61,045 nt of DNA from Bacteroidaceae bacterium. Lineage in GTDB: Bacteria > Bacteroidota > Bacteroidia > Bacteroidales > Bacteroidaceae. Shown here one piece after another: positions 34,192-43,179 of the stretch. The notes under the pieces are model-generated. The model was not told the origin of the DNA and made no database searches. It worked only from the letters and a program-made list of their open reading frames with translations. Where the stretch lies: NCBI GenBank assembly GCA_017965425.1, contig JAGCPY010000046.1:1-61045 (forward strand), read 5' to 3'. The position numbers and the translations under genes are program-made. Numbering within the stretch: the first letter of the stretch is position 1; each line of letters begins with the position of its first letter.

Positions 34192-36813
34192 ATGAACAAA
34201 TCTTTCTGTCAATTATCTGGACTTGTCGTGGCCGGTGTCTTTGCGGTGATGCCGGTTTCGGCACAGCGCATGTTGCCTTCGGCCAAGGCCAACTTGATTC
34301 TGGCCACGACGACCGACAAGTCCCTTTCGTACCTGGCACATGCCGACACCATCCCTGTCGTCGGCACGGCTCGCCAGAGCTATACCGCAGCGACGAACGC
34401 CGACTGGCTGACGGCTACACGTTCGGCCAGCGGCCTTGTACTTTCTGCCGCCTTCAATGACGGCGAAGCACGAACCGCCAACGTGACGCTGACGTCGGGA
34501 ACGACGACCAAGACCCTCACCGTCACTCAGGAAGCCAACGCCATCAAGAACTTGCTGCCCGTGCAAATCAAGGTCTCCAGCGCTTCGGCTTCCTCGGAGG
34601 AAACCGTCGCAGAGAACACCCCCCTCGCCAATGCATACGACGACGACCCCACGACTTTCTATCATAGCAAATGGTATGGTGGAGAGACGACGTTCCCTGT
34701 GACCCTCACCTTCACCCTGCCCAGCGGCACACACCGACTCTCGCGCATCGAGTACCTGCCACGTGTTGTCGGTAACGCCTCGGGACGGTTCAAGGAAGTG
34801 GAAGTGCAAATAAGTACCAATATCTACAGCTCTTCCTTCACCTCCGTAGGTAAAATCACCTTTACCAACACGTCAAATGCTCAGAGTTTTGTCTTTTCAT
34901 CTCCGCAGTCCGGCGTCCGCAGGGTAAGGCTCAGTGTGAAGAGCGGTTATGATGCATTTATTAGCGCCAGCGAGATCCGCTTTTACGATGAGAGCGGTGC
35001 TGACAGTTTCGTCCCCTCGAAGCTCTTTGCCGACGACCTCTGCACCCAACTCAAGAGCGGTGTCACGCAAGCCGACATCACTGCCGAGGAGAATACCCTG
35101 CTGAAGCATCTGGCACAAGAGACGTTCGACGGCAACTATTCCACCCGCTGGCGCGTCGGCACCTTTGCCGCCTATCGTCCTATCGAGGAACTCCGAAGCC
35201 AAACGCTGCACACCAACAGCGCGTTCTGCCCGCACGAGAACCCAACGGGCATCTACTTCCGTTCGGGCGAGACCGTTGCCGTCCTCGTCAAGGGCATCGG
35301 CTCGTCGCCCGTGGCCTTGGAGGTCTATGACGTCAGCCCCGTGAAAAACAACGGCGGCTACGTCAGCTCCACCTATTCACTCCATAACGGCCTGAACTTC
35401 ATTACTCCGACCAACGAGGGCAATGGCTATCTGAACTATTATACGTCCAGTTTCGCCTCGGCTCCAGAGGTGAGCATCCACGTGATTGACGGCATCCAGA
35501 ACGGCGTCTTCCGCATGGGCGACTCCAATGCACTGTGGAAGGCCCTGTTGGCTTCGGCCAAGGCACCTGTCCTCGACATCCTGACGCCGCACGTGCAGGT
35601 CATCGCTCCCGTGGATGTGCTCAGCTGGTCGTGCCCCGACGACGGTGCCGCCCTGGCCGCCATCATGGACAGCACGGTACGCAGGTCATGGGAAATCATG
35701 GGGTATTACTATCAAGGTGTTGCCCCCCGCAACCATCAGTTCGTGCAGCCATCCTATGAAGGCATGTTCGCCAACTATAACGGTTCCCACGCGGGATGGA
35801 GCATCTTCCACGATTGGACCCGTCCGCACGACTTCGGCGTCTGGGGCTTTGCCCACGAGTTAGGGCATAACACCCAGATTACGCCCTTCTGCTGGAACGG
35901 CATGACGGAGGTGACCAACAACGTCTGTTCGCTGTGGTCGCAGTATAACCTGCGGCAGCTCTTGTCGAAACCCGACCTGCGCCTCGACGACGAAGTAATC
36001 GAGTGTGCCGCCGGTTGGTTGCGTGGCGGACGTTTGCAGAACTTCATCGACGAGGACGTCACCTGCAACCTCCAGCATCCCGACGGTCACCGCTACTATT
36101 GGGACACGGAGCGCGACGTGAACGGCAGCGGGACGGATGTCTTCGTCACCCTGGTTCCCCTTTGGCAAATGATGCTCTACACCGAGGTCGCCGCCAAGAG
36201 CCCGAACGCCTTCCCCAAGATGTACACACAGATGCGCTTGAAGGATGCCACGTTAAACGTCCTCTCGCCCGAGAACTTGCGCCTGAACTGGTATCGCGCT
36301 ATCTGCGACGCGGCTCAGCTCAATTTCATCCCCTTCTTCGACAAGGCGGGAATGCTCGAAGCGTTGGACAATGTCTTTGTCAGCGACTATACGGACCACA
36401 CCTATAATATTACCGCCGCTCAGTTCGCGTCTGTACGCAGCGACGTCAACGCCAAGAACTACGTGGCCGTGCCCGCAGAGCTGGTTTACATGACGGCTTA
36501 CAACGCAGACCTCTTCCGCGACAACGTGCTGCTGACTTCCACGCCCGCCGTCAATACCGGCTGCACCGCAGAGACGCTCAACGGACACGCGATGGTGAAG
36601 ATAGATAACCAGAGGTGGCGCGGAGCCGTCGGCTATGAGACCTACGACGCCAGCGGGAAGTTGCTCCACGCGACCATCTTCGGCCTCGGCGACGATGCCT
36701 GTTCCAACCGCTACACCCACGTCATCTGGAAACTATCCTCAGACACCGCCACGCCCTCGTACATCATGGCCGTGGGCATCGACGGCAAGCGCGTGAAATG
36801 TTATCAACGTTAA
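34192..36813 (+). CDS. M60-like metalloprotease with BACON and F5/8-type domains, exported
   Basis: The 873-residue protein has a signal peptide (GVFAVMPVSAQ), a BACON-like domain (about 60-118: TAATNADWLTATRS, LTVTQEAN), an F5/8 type C (discoidin-like) domain (about 122-265), and a peptidase M60-like domain (about 320-760). The zinc motif is HELGH (H555, E556, H559) followed by E573, fitting HExxH-x(8,28)-E. M60 proteases of gut bacteria cleave O-glycosylated host proteins such as mucins, using carbohydrate-binding domains to find them. Co-transcription with a peptide transporter supports nutrition from glycoprotein. The exact substrate is an inference. Confidence 0.9.
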   Translation: MNKSFCQLSGLVVAGVFAVMPVSAQRMLPSAKANLILATTTDKSLSYLAHADTIPVVGTARQSYTAATNADWLTATRSASGLVLSAAFNDGEARTANVTLTSGTTTKTLTVTQEANAIKNLLPVQIKVSSASASSEETVAENTPLANAYDDDPTTFYHSKWYGGETTFPVTLTFTLPSGTHRLSRIEYLPRVVGNASGRFKEVEVQISTNIYSSSFTSVGKITFTNTSNAQSFVFSSPQSGVRRVRLSVKSGYDAFISASEIRFYDESGADSFVPSKLFADDLCTQLKSGVTQADITAEENTLLKHLAQETFDGNYSTRWRVGTFAAYRPIEELRSQTLHTNSAFCPHENPTGIYFRSGETVAVLVKGIGSSPVALEVYDVSPVKNNGGYVSSTYSLHNGLNFITPTNEGNGYLNYYTSSFASAPEVSIHVIDGIQNGVFRMGDSNALWKALLASAKAPVLDILTPHVQVIAPVDVLSWSCPDDGAALAAIMDSTVRRSWEIMGYYYQGVAPRNHQFVQPSYEGMFANYNGSHAGWSIFHDWTRPHDFGVWGFAHELGHNTQITPFCWNGMTEVTNNVCSLWSQYNLRQLLSKPDLRLDDEVIECAAGWLRGGRLQNFIDEDVTCNLQHPDGHRYYWDTERDVNGSGTDVFVTLVPLWQMMLYTEVAAKSPNAFPKMYTQMRLKDATLNVLSPENLRLNWYRAICDAAQLNFIPFFDKAGMLEALDNVFVSDYTDHTYNITAAQFASVRSDVNAKNYVAVPAELVYMTAYNADLFRDNVLLTSTPAVNTGCTAETLNGHAMVKIDNQRWRGAVGYETYDASGKLLHATIFGLGDDACSNRYTHVIWKLSSDTATPSYIMAVGIDGKRVKCYQR

Positions 36814-36848
36814 AACCTTTTCCACTTCATTCATAAACAGCTACAAGT

Positions 36849-38183
36849 ATGAAAAAGTCATTCCTTCTCTCTTTACTCTTGATGGCAGTGGCAGTCGGAA
36901 AAGGTGCTGAGGTCTATAGCCTCGCCGACCTCGATGTGTCGCAGGCTTACCTCATCCGCACAGCTTCGGGCTACCTCTATGCCAATGGTTCTTCGACTTA
37001 TGTACAGTCTTCCGCCAACAGCTCTGACCTCAACTGCCTGTGGGGTACTTACGAGACACAGTACGGGGAACGCGTCATCTACAATGTCGGCATGGGCTCT
37101 TTCCTCACGGGCAACGGCACCACCTGCCCCCTGAGAGCCGATGCCATGTTCCTGGACATGCTGCCCGCACGGAAACGGGGCACGTGGCACATGATGTGTG
37201 GAGACTATGTCCTCGGCCTCTCTTCCGCTTCCACCGGCATCCAATTCATCGAAGACCTGACCGCTTTTGCCTTTGAACCTACGGGCAAGACGATTCCTGT
37301 CAAGACGATGGGCGCTGCCCAAGCCAAGGCACTCATGGCTCACGCAAAAGCTCATCCGCGTCAGATGCTTTCCGCCCAAGGTTCGCTCATCACCAGCCTG
37401 ACGACCTTGAAGGATGGTATGAACGTGCTGCTCCAGAAGGTCAACAACAGCGGGCAGTTCGTCTATGAAAGTCAGGGCAGTCGCCAGCTCCTTCTCGGAA
37501 ATCTCCAATACAACACCTACGCCAGCCTTGACCATGTCCTGACGCTTCATAAGGCCGACGACGGTTGGCAACTGGAGATGCCCGCTTCCGGGCGTTATGT
37601 CGCTGACATTGTGCAGAGTGTGGGCATCTACACGGGCGATGACCCGCTGACCTTCACGTTTGCCGCTCACGCCTCCACGGCCAATGCCTTTACCTTGCTC
37701 GCACAGGGCACCGGACAGTATTTCGACGGCACTGGAACGACCTGCGTCGGTTGGTGGGACGGTTCGGGCGCAAACACGGCCTACAAGTTCTACGTTGCCG
37801 AAGTCGCCGACGACACAGCCCATTTCCCCGTCGTCTATGACTGTTATCACCGAGGCAAACACCTGGGGGTGCAGCTGGTTTACGACTCCAGCAACAGGCC
37901 CACGCCTCCGACGTTCGACGGCCTGACGGTGGAGAGCCGAACGCCGTGGACGGCCACCTTCACGGCTGCCACCATCGTGACGGTCGAGTACGTGGCTGCC
38001 ACCGATGCCGCCATCGGCGATGTCAACAACGACAAGCAGATAACGATTGCCGATGTGACCGCCCTGGTCAACATCATCCTCGGACGGGCCACCGACACGT
38101 ATAACTCCGCAGACGTCAATCAAGACGGAGTCATCTCCATCGCCGATGTCACCGCACTGGTCAATAAAATCTTGAAAAAGTAG
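36849..38183 (+). CDS. Exported protein with C-terminal dockerin-like repeats
   Basis: The 444-residue product has a signal peptide (LLLMAVAVGKG), a long beta-rich body without recognised catalytic motif, and a C-terminal pair of dockerin type I repeats: GDVNNDKQITIADVTALVN and ADVNQDGVISIADVTALVN, each with the D-x-N-x-D calcium loop. Dockerins bind cohesins in cellulosomes; in Bacteroidota, dockerin-like tails occur without known cohesins. It follows the M60 gene by 35 nt and may be an accessory binding protein for it. A body repeat (LIRTASGYLYANGSSTYV and FLTGNGTTC versus YFDGTGTTC) suggests internal duplication. Confidence 0.78.
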   Translation: MKKSFLLSLLLMAVAVGKGAEVYSLADLDVSQAYLIRTASGYLYANGSSTYVQSSANSSDLNCLWGTYETQYGERVIYNVGMGSFLTGNGTTCPLRADAMFLDMLPARKRGTWHMMCGDYVLGLSSASTGIQFIEDLTAFAFEPTGKTIPVKTMGAAQAKALMAHAKAHPRQMLSAQGSLITSLTTLKDGMNVLLQKVNNSGQFVYESQGSRQLLLGNLQYNTYASLDHVLTLHKADDGWQLEMPASGRYVADIVQSVGIYTGDDPLTFTFAAHASTANAFTLLAQGTGQYFDGTGTTCVGWWDGSGANTAYKFYVAEVADDTAHFPVVYDCYHRGKHLGVQLVYDSSNRPTPPTFDGLTVESRTPWTATFTAATIVTVEYVAATDAAIGDVNNDKQITIADVTALVNIILGRATDTYNSADVNQDGVISIADVTALVNKILKK

Positions 38184-38202
38184 CCTCTTGAAACTGCGCT
38201 CG

Positions 38203-38286
38203 GAACGTATAGACCTGATGCCTTGAAGGTATTGACGTTCGACCTCGAAGGTGCACACGCTCCGCACGGAACGTGTGCACCTTCCA
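38203..38286. repeat. 22-nt period repeat, four units
   Basis: GAACG or GAAGG starts at 38203, 38225, 38247 and 38269, exactly 22 nt apart, with cores TATAGACC, TATTGACG, TGCACACG and TGTGCACC. The array fills the gap between two convergent genes and links the TATAG and TGTACA versions in one place. Confidence 0.8.
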
Positions 38287-38287
38287 C

Positions 38288-40267
38288 TTATTTTATCTGT
38301 AGGCGCAGGAGCAGTTGAACGTCGGCTTTCCAGGATGCGTGAATGCGGGTGGGGCCAGAGGAGATTGACGTGCGGTCGTCGTAGTGTGTCGCTCCGAGCT
38401 TCGCCTGCAAGGTCCATCGCTTGTCGGGTGTTCGCAGGCGTGCGGTGGCGGCCAGACGCTGGCCGTGGCCGTAAAGCTGTTGAAGGCCGAAGGTTTGGAA
38501 GAGCGAAGGCTCATAGATGTATAATCGGCTGTCGTAGCCGTCGGTTCTGAAGAGCGCAGCCATGAGCGAGAGGCGCAGCCGGCTGTCGTGGCTGGTGTAG
38601 TCTATTCGCGGTGCCACGGCGAATCCGTGGCTGTCGGCGGTCTGGTGAAAACGATGGAAGAAGGCCGTGGCGACGACGTTCCAGCGAGGTGTGAAGGTGT
38701 GGGTGTAGGTGGCTCTGAGCCGATGGCTGATGCCCCGCTGGTCGTTGCGTTCCTTGCTTTTGACGGAATAGCGCAGCAGCAGACTTTGTCCTCGCCGTGG
38801 CTGTAGGCTGGCCTGCAAGAGCCCTTCCCATCCGTGGGAAGCACGGGTCATGGTGTAGCGCGGCCACGGCGAATAGAAGAAATCGATGAGGGCGCGCAGG
38901 GCGAAAGGTCCGACGTGGTCGGCGTCGGCCTGTAGGGTCAGGCCGCTCTCGTTCTGCGCGCGGCTGTTCTCGCTGAAAGTCGAGGCGTGTGGAGAGTAAT
39001 AGTCTTTCGAGAAGAAGCGCTGTATGGCAGCCACTTGTGTGGTGGGCGAGAAGCGCCAGACGGCTTTGTTCAGTGTGGCCCATCCGCCTCCGTGGCGGTC
39101 GAAGCTGTGAGCCGTTTCGCCACAGAGAAGCAGGCGAGACAGGCGCAGCGAGTAGTCGGCGGAGGCGGCACCGAAGAACGTTCCTTCCGGGTAGATTTGA
39201 CGGTAGAGCTGGGTGCCGCGTGCGAAGGCGTGGTCATAGCGCTGTCCCATGACGGTGGCGCCAATGCGCCACGGACCGTGCTGCCACGTCGCGTGCATCG
39301 CCACTGTTTGGCTGGCCAGCGATTCTTTGTGCGAAAGCTCTGAAGGGGTTCTGTGTAACCCCGTTGTGGTGATGGTGTTGACGGTGTTGTCGGCGTTGAT
39401 GGTGGCATCGAGCTGTCTCCATGAGGCGAGGACGGTCAGATCCCATTCCCGACCGAGGCCGAACGTGGCGGCCACGCCGCGAAGGAAGCGGACTTCGTCG
39501 GCAGAACGGTGGGGACGGATGCCGCCAGCCGTGCGCCAAAGCCCCATCGAAAGTTTGCCGAAGCGCAGGCCGTTGTTCAGGACGAGTCCTTCGCCGAAGC
39601 CAGCCTTGAAGTCTCCGAGAATCAGCGTCCGCAGGTGGCGCAGGTCCTTCAGCATGACGTGCCCGCCGTAGCTGTCGTAAAAACGTTGGTCGCGGGAGAA
39701 CAACGGCTCGCCGGCATCTTTCTCAAGCCGCAGGCCCACGTCGAAATGGCGTCCCGTCTCGAAGGTGTAGCGCAGGCGGTGGGCGATGCCTCGCTGCCAC
39801 GTCCAGCCGTCACGGGTGTAGAGGGGCACGTCTGCGCGTGTGGTGAGTTCGTGGCGGCTCTTCTTGTGCAAGGGTTTTCGGCTACCCGACGGCACGGCTT
39901 CGCCGACGGTCACAAACTGCCGCAGCCACTGGCGTTCGGCGGTGGTCAGGCCGGGGATGAGGCGTAGCTCTCCGGGCGTCCGCATGGGGCCTTTCGTGGC
40001 GATGTAGTTCAGGATGTCATCCACGGCCTTTTCGCTGAGGAACGGAAGGGCCAGCAGTTGTTCGCGGGAAGCGTGGTTGAGGTCGATGGGATGTTCATGC
40101 AGCTCATTCAGAAGCTCTTGCTGTGACTCCCAGAACCCTTCGTCCTCGTCGTCGATGCCTGTTTCCTCGGCCATCTGTTGCATCATTTCTTCCCAGTCGG
40201 ACTGCCCCCGGGCAGGAGCCACAGGCAGAAGGAACAAGAGGATGGCAATCAAGAGAAAACGCATCAT
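38288..40267 (-). CDS. Helix-hairpin-helix outer-membrane beta-barrel protein
   Basis: The 659-residue protein has a signal peptide (LLFLLPVAPARGQ), an acidic segment, a helix-hairpin-helix (ComEA-like) domain (about 55-120: PIDLNHASREQLLALPFLSEKAVDDI, LRLIPGLTTAERQWL) and a large C-terminal barrel of aromatic strands. HhH domains bind DNA non-specifically, so a surface or periplasmic DNA-binding barrel, perhaps for uptake or scavenging, is conceivable, but this is inference. It starts 5 nt after the helicase stop, so the two form an operon. Confidence 0.78.
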   Translation of the reverse strand: MMRFLLIAILLFLLPVAPARGQSDWEEMMQQMAEETGIDDEDEGFWESQQELLNELHEHPIDLNHASREQLLALPFLSEKAVDDILNYIATKGPMRTPGELRLIPGLTTAERQWLRQFVTVGEAVPSGSRKPLHKKSRHELTTRADVPLYTRDGWTWQRGIAHRLRYTFETGRHFDVGLRLEKDAGEPLFSRDQRFYDSYGGHVMLKDLRHLRTLILGDFKAGFGEGLVLNNGLRFGKLSMGLWRTAGGIRPHRSADEVRFLRGVAATFGLGREWDLTVLASWRQLDATINADNTVNTITTTGLHRTPSELSHKESLASQTVAMHATWQHGPWRIGATVMGQRYDHAFARGTQLYRQIYPEGTFFGAASADYSLRLSRLLLCGETAHSFDRHGGGWATLNKAVWRFSPTTQVAAIQRFFSKDYYSPHASTFSENSRAQNESGLTLQADADHVGPFALRALIDFFYSPWPRYTMTRASHGWEGLLQASLQPRRGQSLLLRYSVKSKERNDQRGISHRLRATYTHTFTPRWNVVATAFFHRFHQTADSHGFAVAPRIDYTSHDSRLRLSLMAALFRTDGYDSRLYIYEPSLFQTFGLQQLYGHGQRLAATARLRTPDKRWTLQAKLGATHYDDRTSISSGPTRIHASWKADVQLLLRLQIK

Positions 40268-40272
40268 CGTTT

Positions 40273-42288
40273 TTAGAACGTTTCATCGATATATTCTGCC
40301 AGCCGCTGGTAGAAAGGCATCTTGCAGATGGTGGCCTTGTCGCCCAGGATGATGAGCTTCATGCGTGCACGGGTGATGGCGACGTTCATGCGGCGCAGGT
40401 CGCGAAGGAAACCGATGTCGCCCAGCTGGTTGCTGCGCACGAGACTGATGACGATGACGTCGCGCTCCTGTCCTTGGAACCCATCGATGGTGTTGACCGT
40501 GATGAGGCTGCGGAAAGGCTTCCAGTAGCGGTCTTGTCTCAACAGCCGCCGCAACAACTGCACCTGACCTTTGTAGGGCGAGATGATGCCCACTTCGATG
40601 CGTTCTTCCAAAAGGCGTTCCTTCCCGATCTTCTCGAAGTAACGTTGGAGCGTGGCCAGGGTCAGCTGTGCCTCATAGACGTTGATGCGGGACAGACCAG
40701 CTGAGGACTCGCCCCCCCTTGGCTCCCCGGCGGGGAGCGCTTGACCGTAGCTTGCCTGCTCGCCCCCCGCCAGGGGGCTGAGGGGGGCCTCCACCCATTC
40801 AATCGCGGTGTCCCAATCCAAGATACCTCGGTACTTCACTTCTGGCGCGCTCTGGAGCTGTCCGCCGTAGAACTCGCGGTTGGGGAACTGCATGATGGCG
40901 TCGCACATGCGGTATTGGACGGTCAGCAGCGAGACCGCTATCGGCTTTTGCTCCACAATGTACTGCATCAGCGTCTTATCCAGTCCCCCGTGCATGGCTT
41001 CGGGCGACTTGATGGTGGGCGGCAGCTGGCGGTGGTCGCCGGCAAGGATGACGCGGTGCGCCTTCCGAATGGCTATCCAGCACGCACCTTCGAGGGCTTG
41101 GGCAGCTTCGTCGATGAACAGCGTGCCGAACTTCATCCCCGTGAGGATGCGGTTGGCCGAACCGGCGAGGGTGCAGGCGATGACCTTCGCATCGTCAAAA
41201 AGCGACTGGTTGATGGTGTATTCGAGGTCGGTGGCACGGTCTTTCAGGCGGGCGATTTTCTGATGACGGCTGTCGCTGCTCCCGTTGCGGCTGGCATAGA
41301 TGTCGCGAATCGTTTTGCGCACCGCCCACAGCTCTGTGTAGAGGGGATGGCTCTCGAAACGGCGTTCGTAGGTGAACGAGAGCATCTTGTCCGTCACGCG
41401 TGTGGGGTTGCCGATGCGCAGGACGCTCACGCCACGATCTACCAATTTCTCGGAAATCCAATCCACGGCCATGTTCGACTGTGCACATACCAGCACCTGG
41501 TTCTCGCGGCGAAGGGTCTCGTAGATGGCCTCCACCAGGGTCGTCGTCTTGCCTGTTCCCGGAGGGCCGTGGACAACGGCCACGTCCTTGGCCCACAAGA
41601 CTTCGTTCACCGCTGCCTGCTGCGAGGGATTCAACCAAGGAAAACGCACGGGGGCGAAGGTGAACTTGCCGATGGGCTGTGTCGAATGGAACATCTCGCG
41701 CAACTCTGCCAGACGGCCTGTCTTGGCGTGGATGACGTCGTCCAAAGCCTCGAACATCAGGCGGTAGGTCTGTTCGTCGAGGTACAACTGAACGCCGAGG
41801 CGGTAGGCCGCTTGGATTTGTTCCAGAGCGTCTGGTGACGGCAGGGCAATCACCATGCGGTCTTCCTCCACATAGCTTACCTGGGCGACGAACTTGTAAT
41901 AATGCAACAGCCCGCCCGTGCCGTGGAGGTCGCCGGAAGCATCTTGCGTAAAGAAACAGACAGGCTTGCCTGGCTCAAACAAGGAACTGCTGCCAACCCC
42001 GCCAGCAAGAGAGGAGAACCCACCGGCTTGAAAATCTTCGTCGCTCCAGCCATTCCCTCCATCGTGGGAAGAGTCTGGCGCGGGCCTGAAAGCCTCTACG
42101 ACCAACTGGTCCAACGAGTTGCGATAGCTGCGTCCCAGCGTAAGAGGATACCACGCCACCCCGCGCCGCACCTTCTGCTCGATGCCAGTCGCCTCGGTCA
42201 GACGCTGAAACTCTTCCTTCTCATAGGCGTACTCCACCTGCAACAAAGCGCGCTGCCTTTGGAGGATTGTGATAGGACTTTCGGCCAT
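40273..42288 (-). CDS. SF1 helicase of the Upf1/IGHMBP2 type
   Basis: The product of about 671 residues has SF1B helicase motifs: Walker A HGPPGTGKTT (about 240-249), motif II FIDEAAQALEG (DEAA), motif III LAGDHRQLPPT, motif IV region QYRMCDAIMQFPN, motif V TVNTIDGFQGQERDVI and motif VI NVAITRARMKL. It is related to the Upf1/IGHMBP2 group of 5'-3' RNA/DNA helicases and lacks a nuclease domain. Two segments look inserted in frame: GFSSLAGGVGSSS near residue 90-102 and PLSPLAGGEQASYGQALPAG between motifs IV and V (DNA 40705-40790). The ATG at 42288 is chosen because of the promoter at 42307-42314. Confidence 0.88.
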   Translation of the reverse strand: MAESPITILQRQRALLQVEYAYEKEEFQRLTEATGIEQKVRRGVAWYPLTLGRSYRNSLDQLVVEAFRPAPDSSHDGGNGWSDEDFQAGGFSSLAGGVGSSSLFEPGKPVCFFTQDASGDLHGTGGLLHYYKFVAQVSYVEEDRMVIALPSPDALEQIQAAYRLGVQLYLDEQTYRLMFEALDDVIHAKTGRLAELREMFHSTQPIGKFTFAPVRFPWLNPSQQAAVNEVLWAKDVAVVHGPPGTGKTTTLVEAIYETLRRENQVLVCAQSNMAVDWISEKLVDRGVSVLRIGNPTRVTDKMLSFTYERRFESHPLYTELWAVRKTIRDIYASRNGSSDSRHQKIARLKDRATDLEYTINQSLFDDAKVIACTLAGSANRILTGMKFGTLFIDEAAQALEGACWIAIRKAHRVILAGDHRQLPPTIKSPEAMHGGLDKTLMQYIVEQKPIAVSLLTVQYRMCDAIMQFPNREFYGGQLQSAPEVKYRGILDWDTAIEWVEAPLSPLAGGEQASYGQALPAGEPRGGESSAGLSRINVYEAQLTLATLQRYFEKIGKERLLEERIEVGIISPYKGQVQLLRRLLRQDRYWKPFRSLITVNTIDGFQGQERDVIVISLVRSNQLGDIGFLRDLRRMNVAITRARMKLIILGDKATICKMPFYQRLAEYIDETF
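40705..40790. repeat. GC-rich palindromic repeat inside the helicase gene
   Basis: It contains GCTCCCCGGCGGGGAGC (7-bp stem) and CGCCCCCCGCCAGGGGGC, typical of intergenic hairpins of Bacteroidota, but here it is translated in frame as roughly 30 extra residues between motifs IV and V. Confidence 0.6.
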
Positions 42289-42306
42289 GCTCCTTTGTTT
42301 TTGGCG

Positions 42307-42314
42307 CAAAGATA
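42307..42314 (-). promoter_or_regulatory. -7 box (TATCTTTG) for the helicase operon
   Basis: The minus strand reads TATCTTTG 18 nt before the ATG at 42288. Confidence 0.65.
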
Positions 42315-42572
42315 GCAAAAAGCCCCGACGCAATCCCTATGATGCCTCACTTTTTTGCCCTCGTGGCCACAAAATCATACATCTTACCAACATCATCAGC
42401 GGTTGTGCCCGTGAATAGGAATCGTCAAAAAGGGAGGCTTTTCAGCTTCACAGTTTTCCATTTGCATTCATTGCAGTGGACGCTCTAATGGGTTCGCGCT
42501 CCCGGAATCGTGAACGTTTAAAGCGTTAAAGATGGACTCAGAAAAGGGCCTTAGCGATAAAAGAGATATTGA

Positions 42573-42797
42573 TGTCCGGTAAAAAAACGGCCCGAAAGGC
42601 CAAAGAGCAGTCAGCCCAGGGCATCGCCCTGGGGATGATGCATAGAGTAAAGTCGCCCTGAAAGGACAAAAGCATTGAATATAAGGCTTTTGCCCTTTCA
42701 GGCCATTCTTCCAAGCCTCCTTAAGACGGAATCAGCGAAAAGACCTATGGAGACGGGTATGATGAGGTTCCGACGATAAGTTTACTGGACACCAATA
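42573..42797. repeat. Composite intergenic repeat R2, copy 2, with inverted ends
   Basis: It begins TGTCCGGTAAAAAAACGG and ends TTTACTGGACACC, so its ends are inverted (consensus GGTGTCCrGTAAA). Inside are a GCCCAGGGC/GCCCTGGG pair and a CGCCCTGAAAGG / CCCTTTCAGG hairpin in the same order as copy 1 at 14602. No gene is inside. The gap 42315-43179 contains only this, R1 copy E and a 22-nt array. Confidence 0.65.
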
Positions 42798-42929
42798 TAA
42801 AAGAGACAGCCATTTGCCCAAAAGGGTGAATTTACACAGCTTTTTTGAAAAAGGTATAAGGCATTGATAGACAACTTTTTTCTCCATTGCAGGAAATCGT
42901 CGGAATGGCTTTATCTGAACCTTCTTTCA

Positions 42930-43031
42930 TCAATCCCTCACCATCCCTCACCTATTCCTCACCAATCCCTCACCTGCAAGTGGCTGTCTGTTAATCTGTT
43001 GAGCGATAAGGTGAGGGATTGAGGCTTTTTT
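42930..43031 (-). repeat. Fold-back repeat R1, copy E
   Basis: Four CCCTCACC-type units, GCAAGTGGCTGT, then AAGGTGAGGGATTGAGG and a T-run, nearly identical to copy B. It is the only unpaired copy in the window. Confidence 0.85.
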
Positions 43032-43076
43032 GGACAAAATAAAGAGAGGGAGGAGGAAGGTGAAGTAATTTTGGGC

Positions 43077-43121
43077 GGAAGGTGTACACGTTCCGTCAGG
43101 AAGGTCTATACCTTCGAGCAG
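43077..43121. repeat. 22-nt period repeat, two units
   Basis: TGTACA at 43083 and TCTATA at 43105 are exactly 22 nt apart, within GGAAGGTGTACACGTTCC and GGAAGGTCTATACCTTC. Confidence 0.7.
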
Positions 43122-43179
43122 AAATGCAAGACGGAAGTGTCAGAAAGGTGAAATAATGTATAGCTATTTGTTCACCTAC

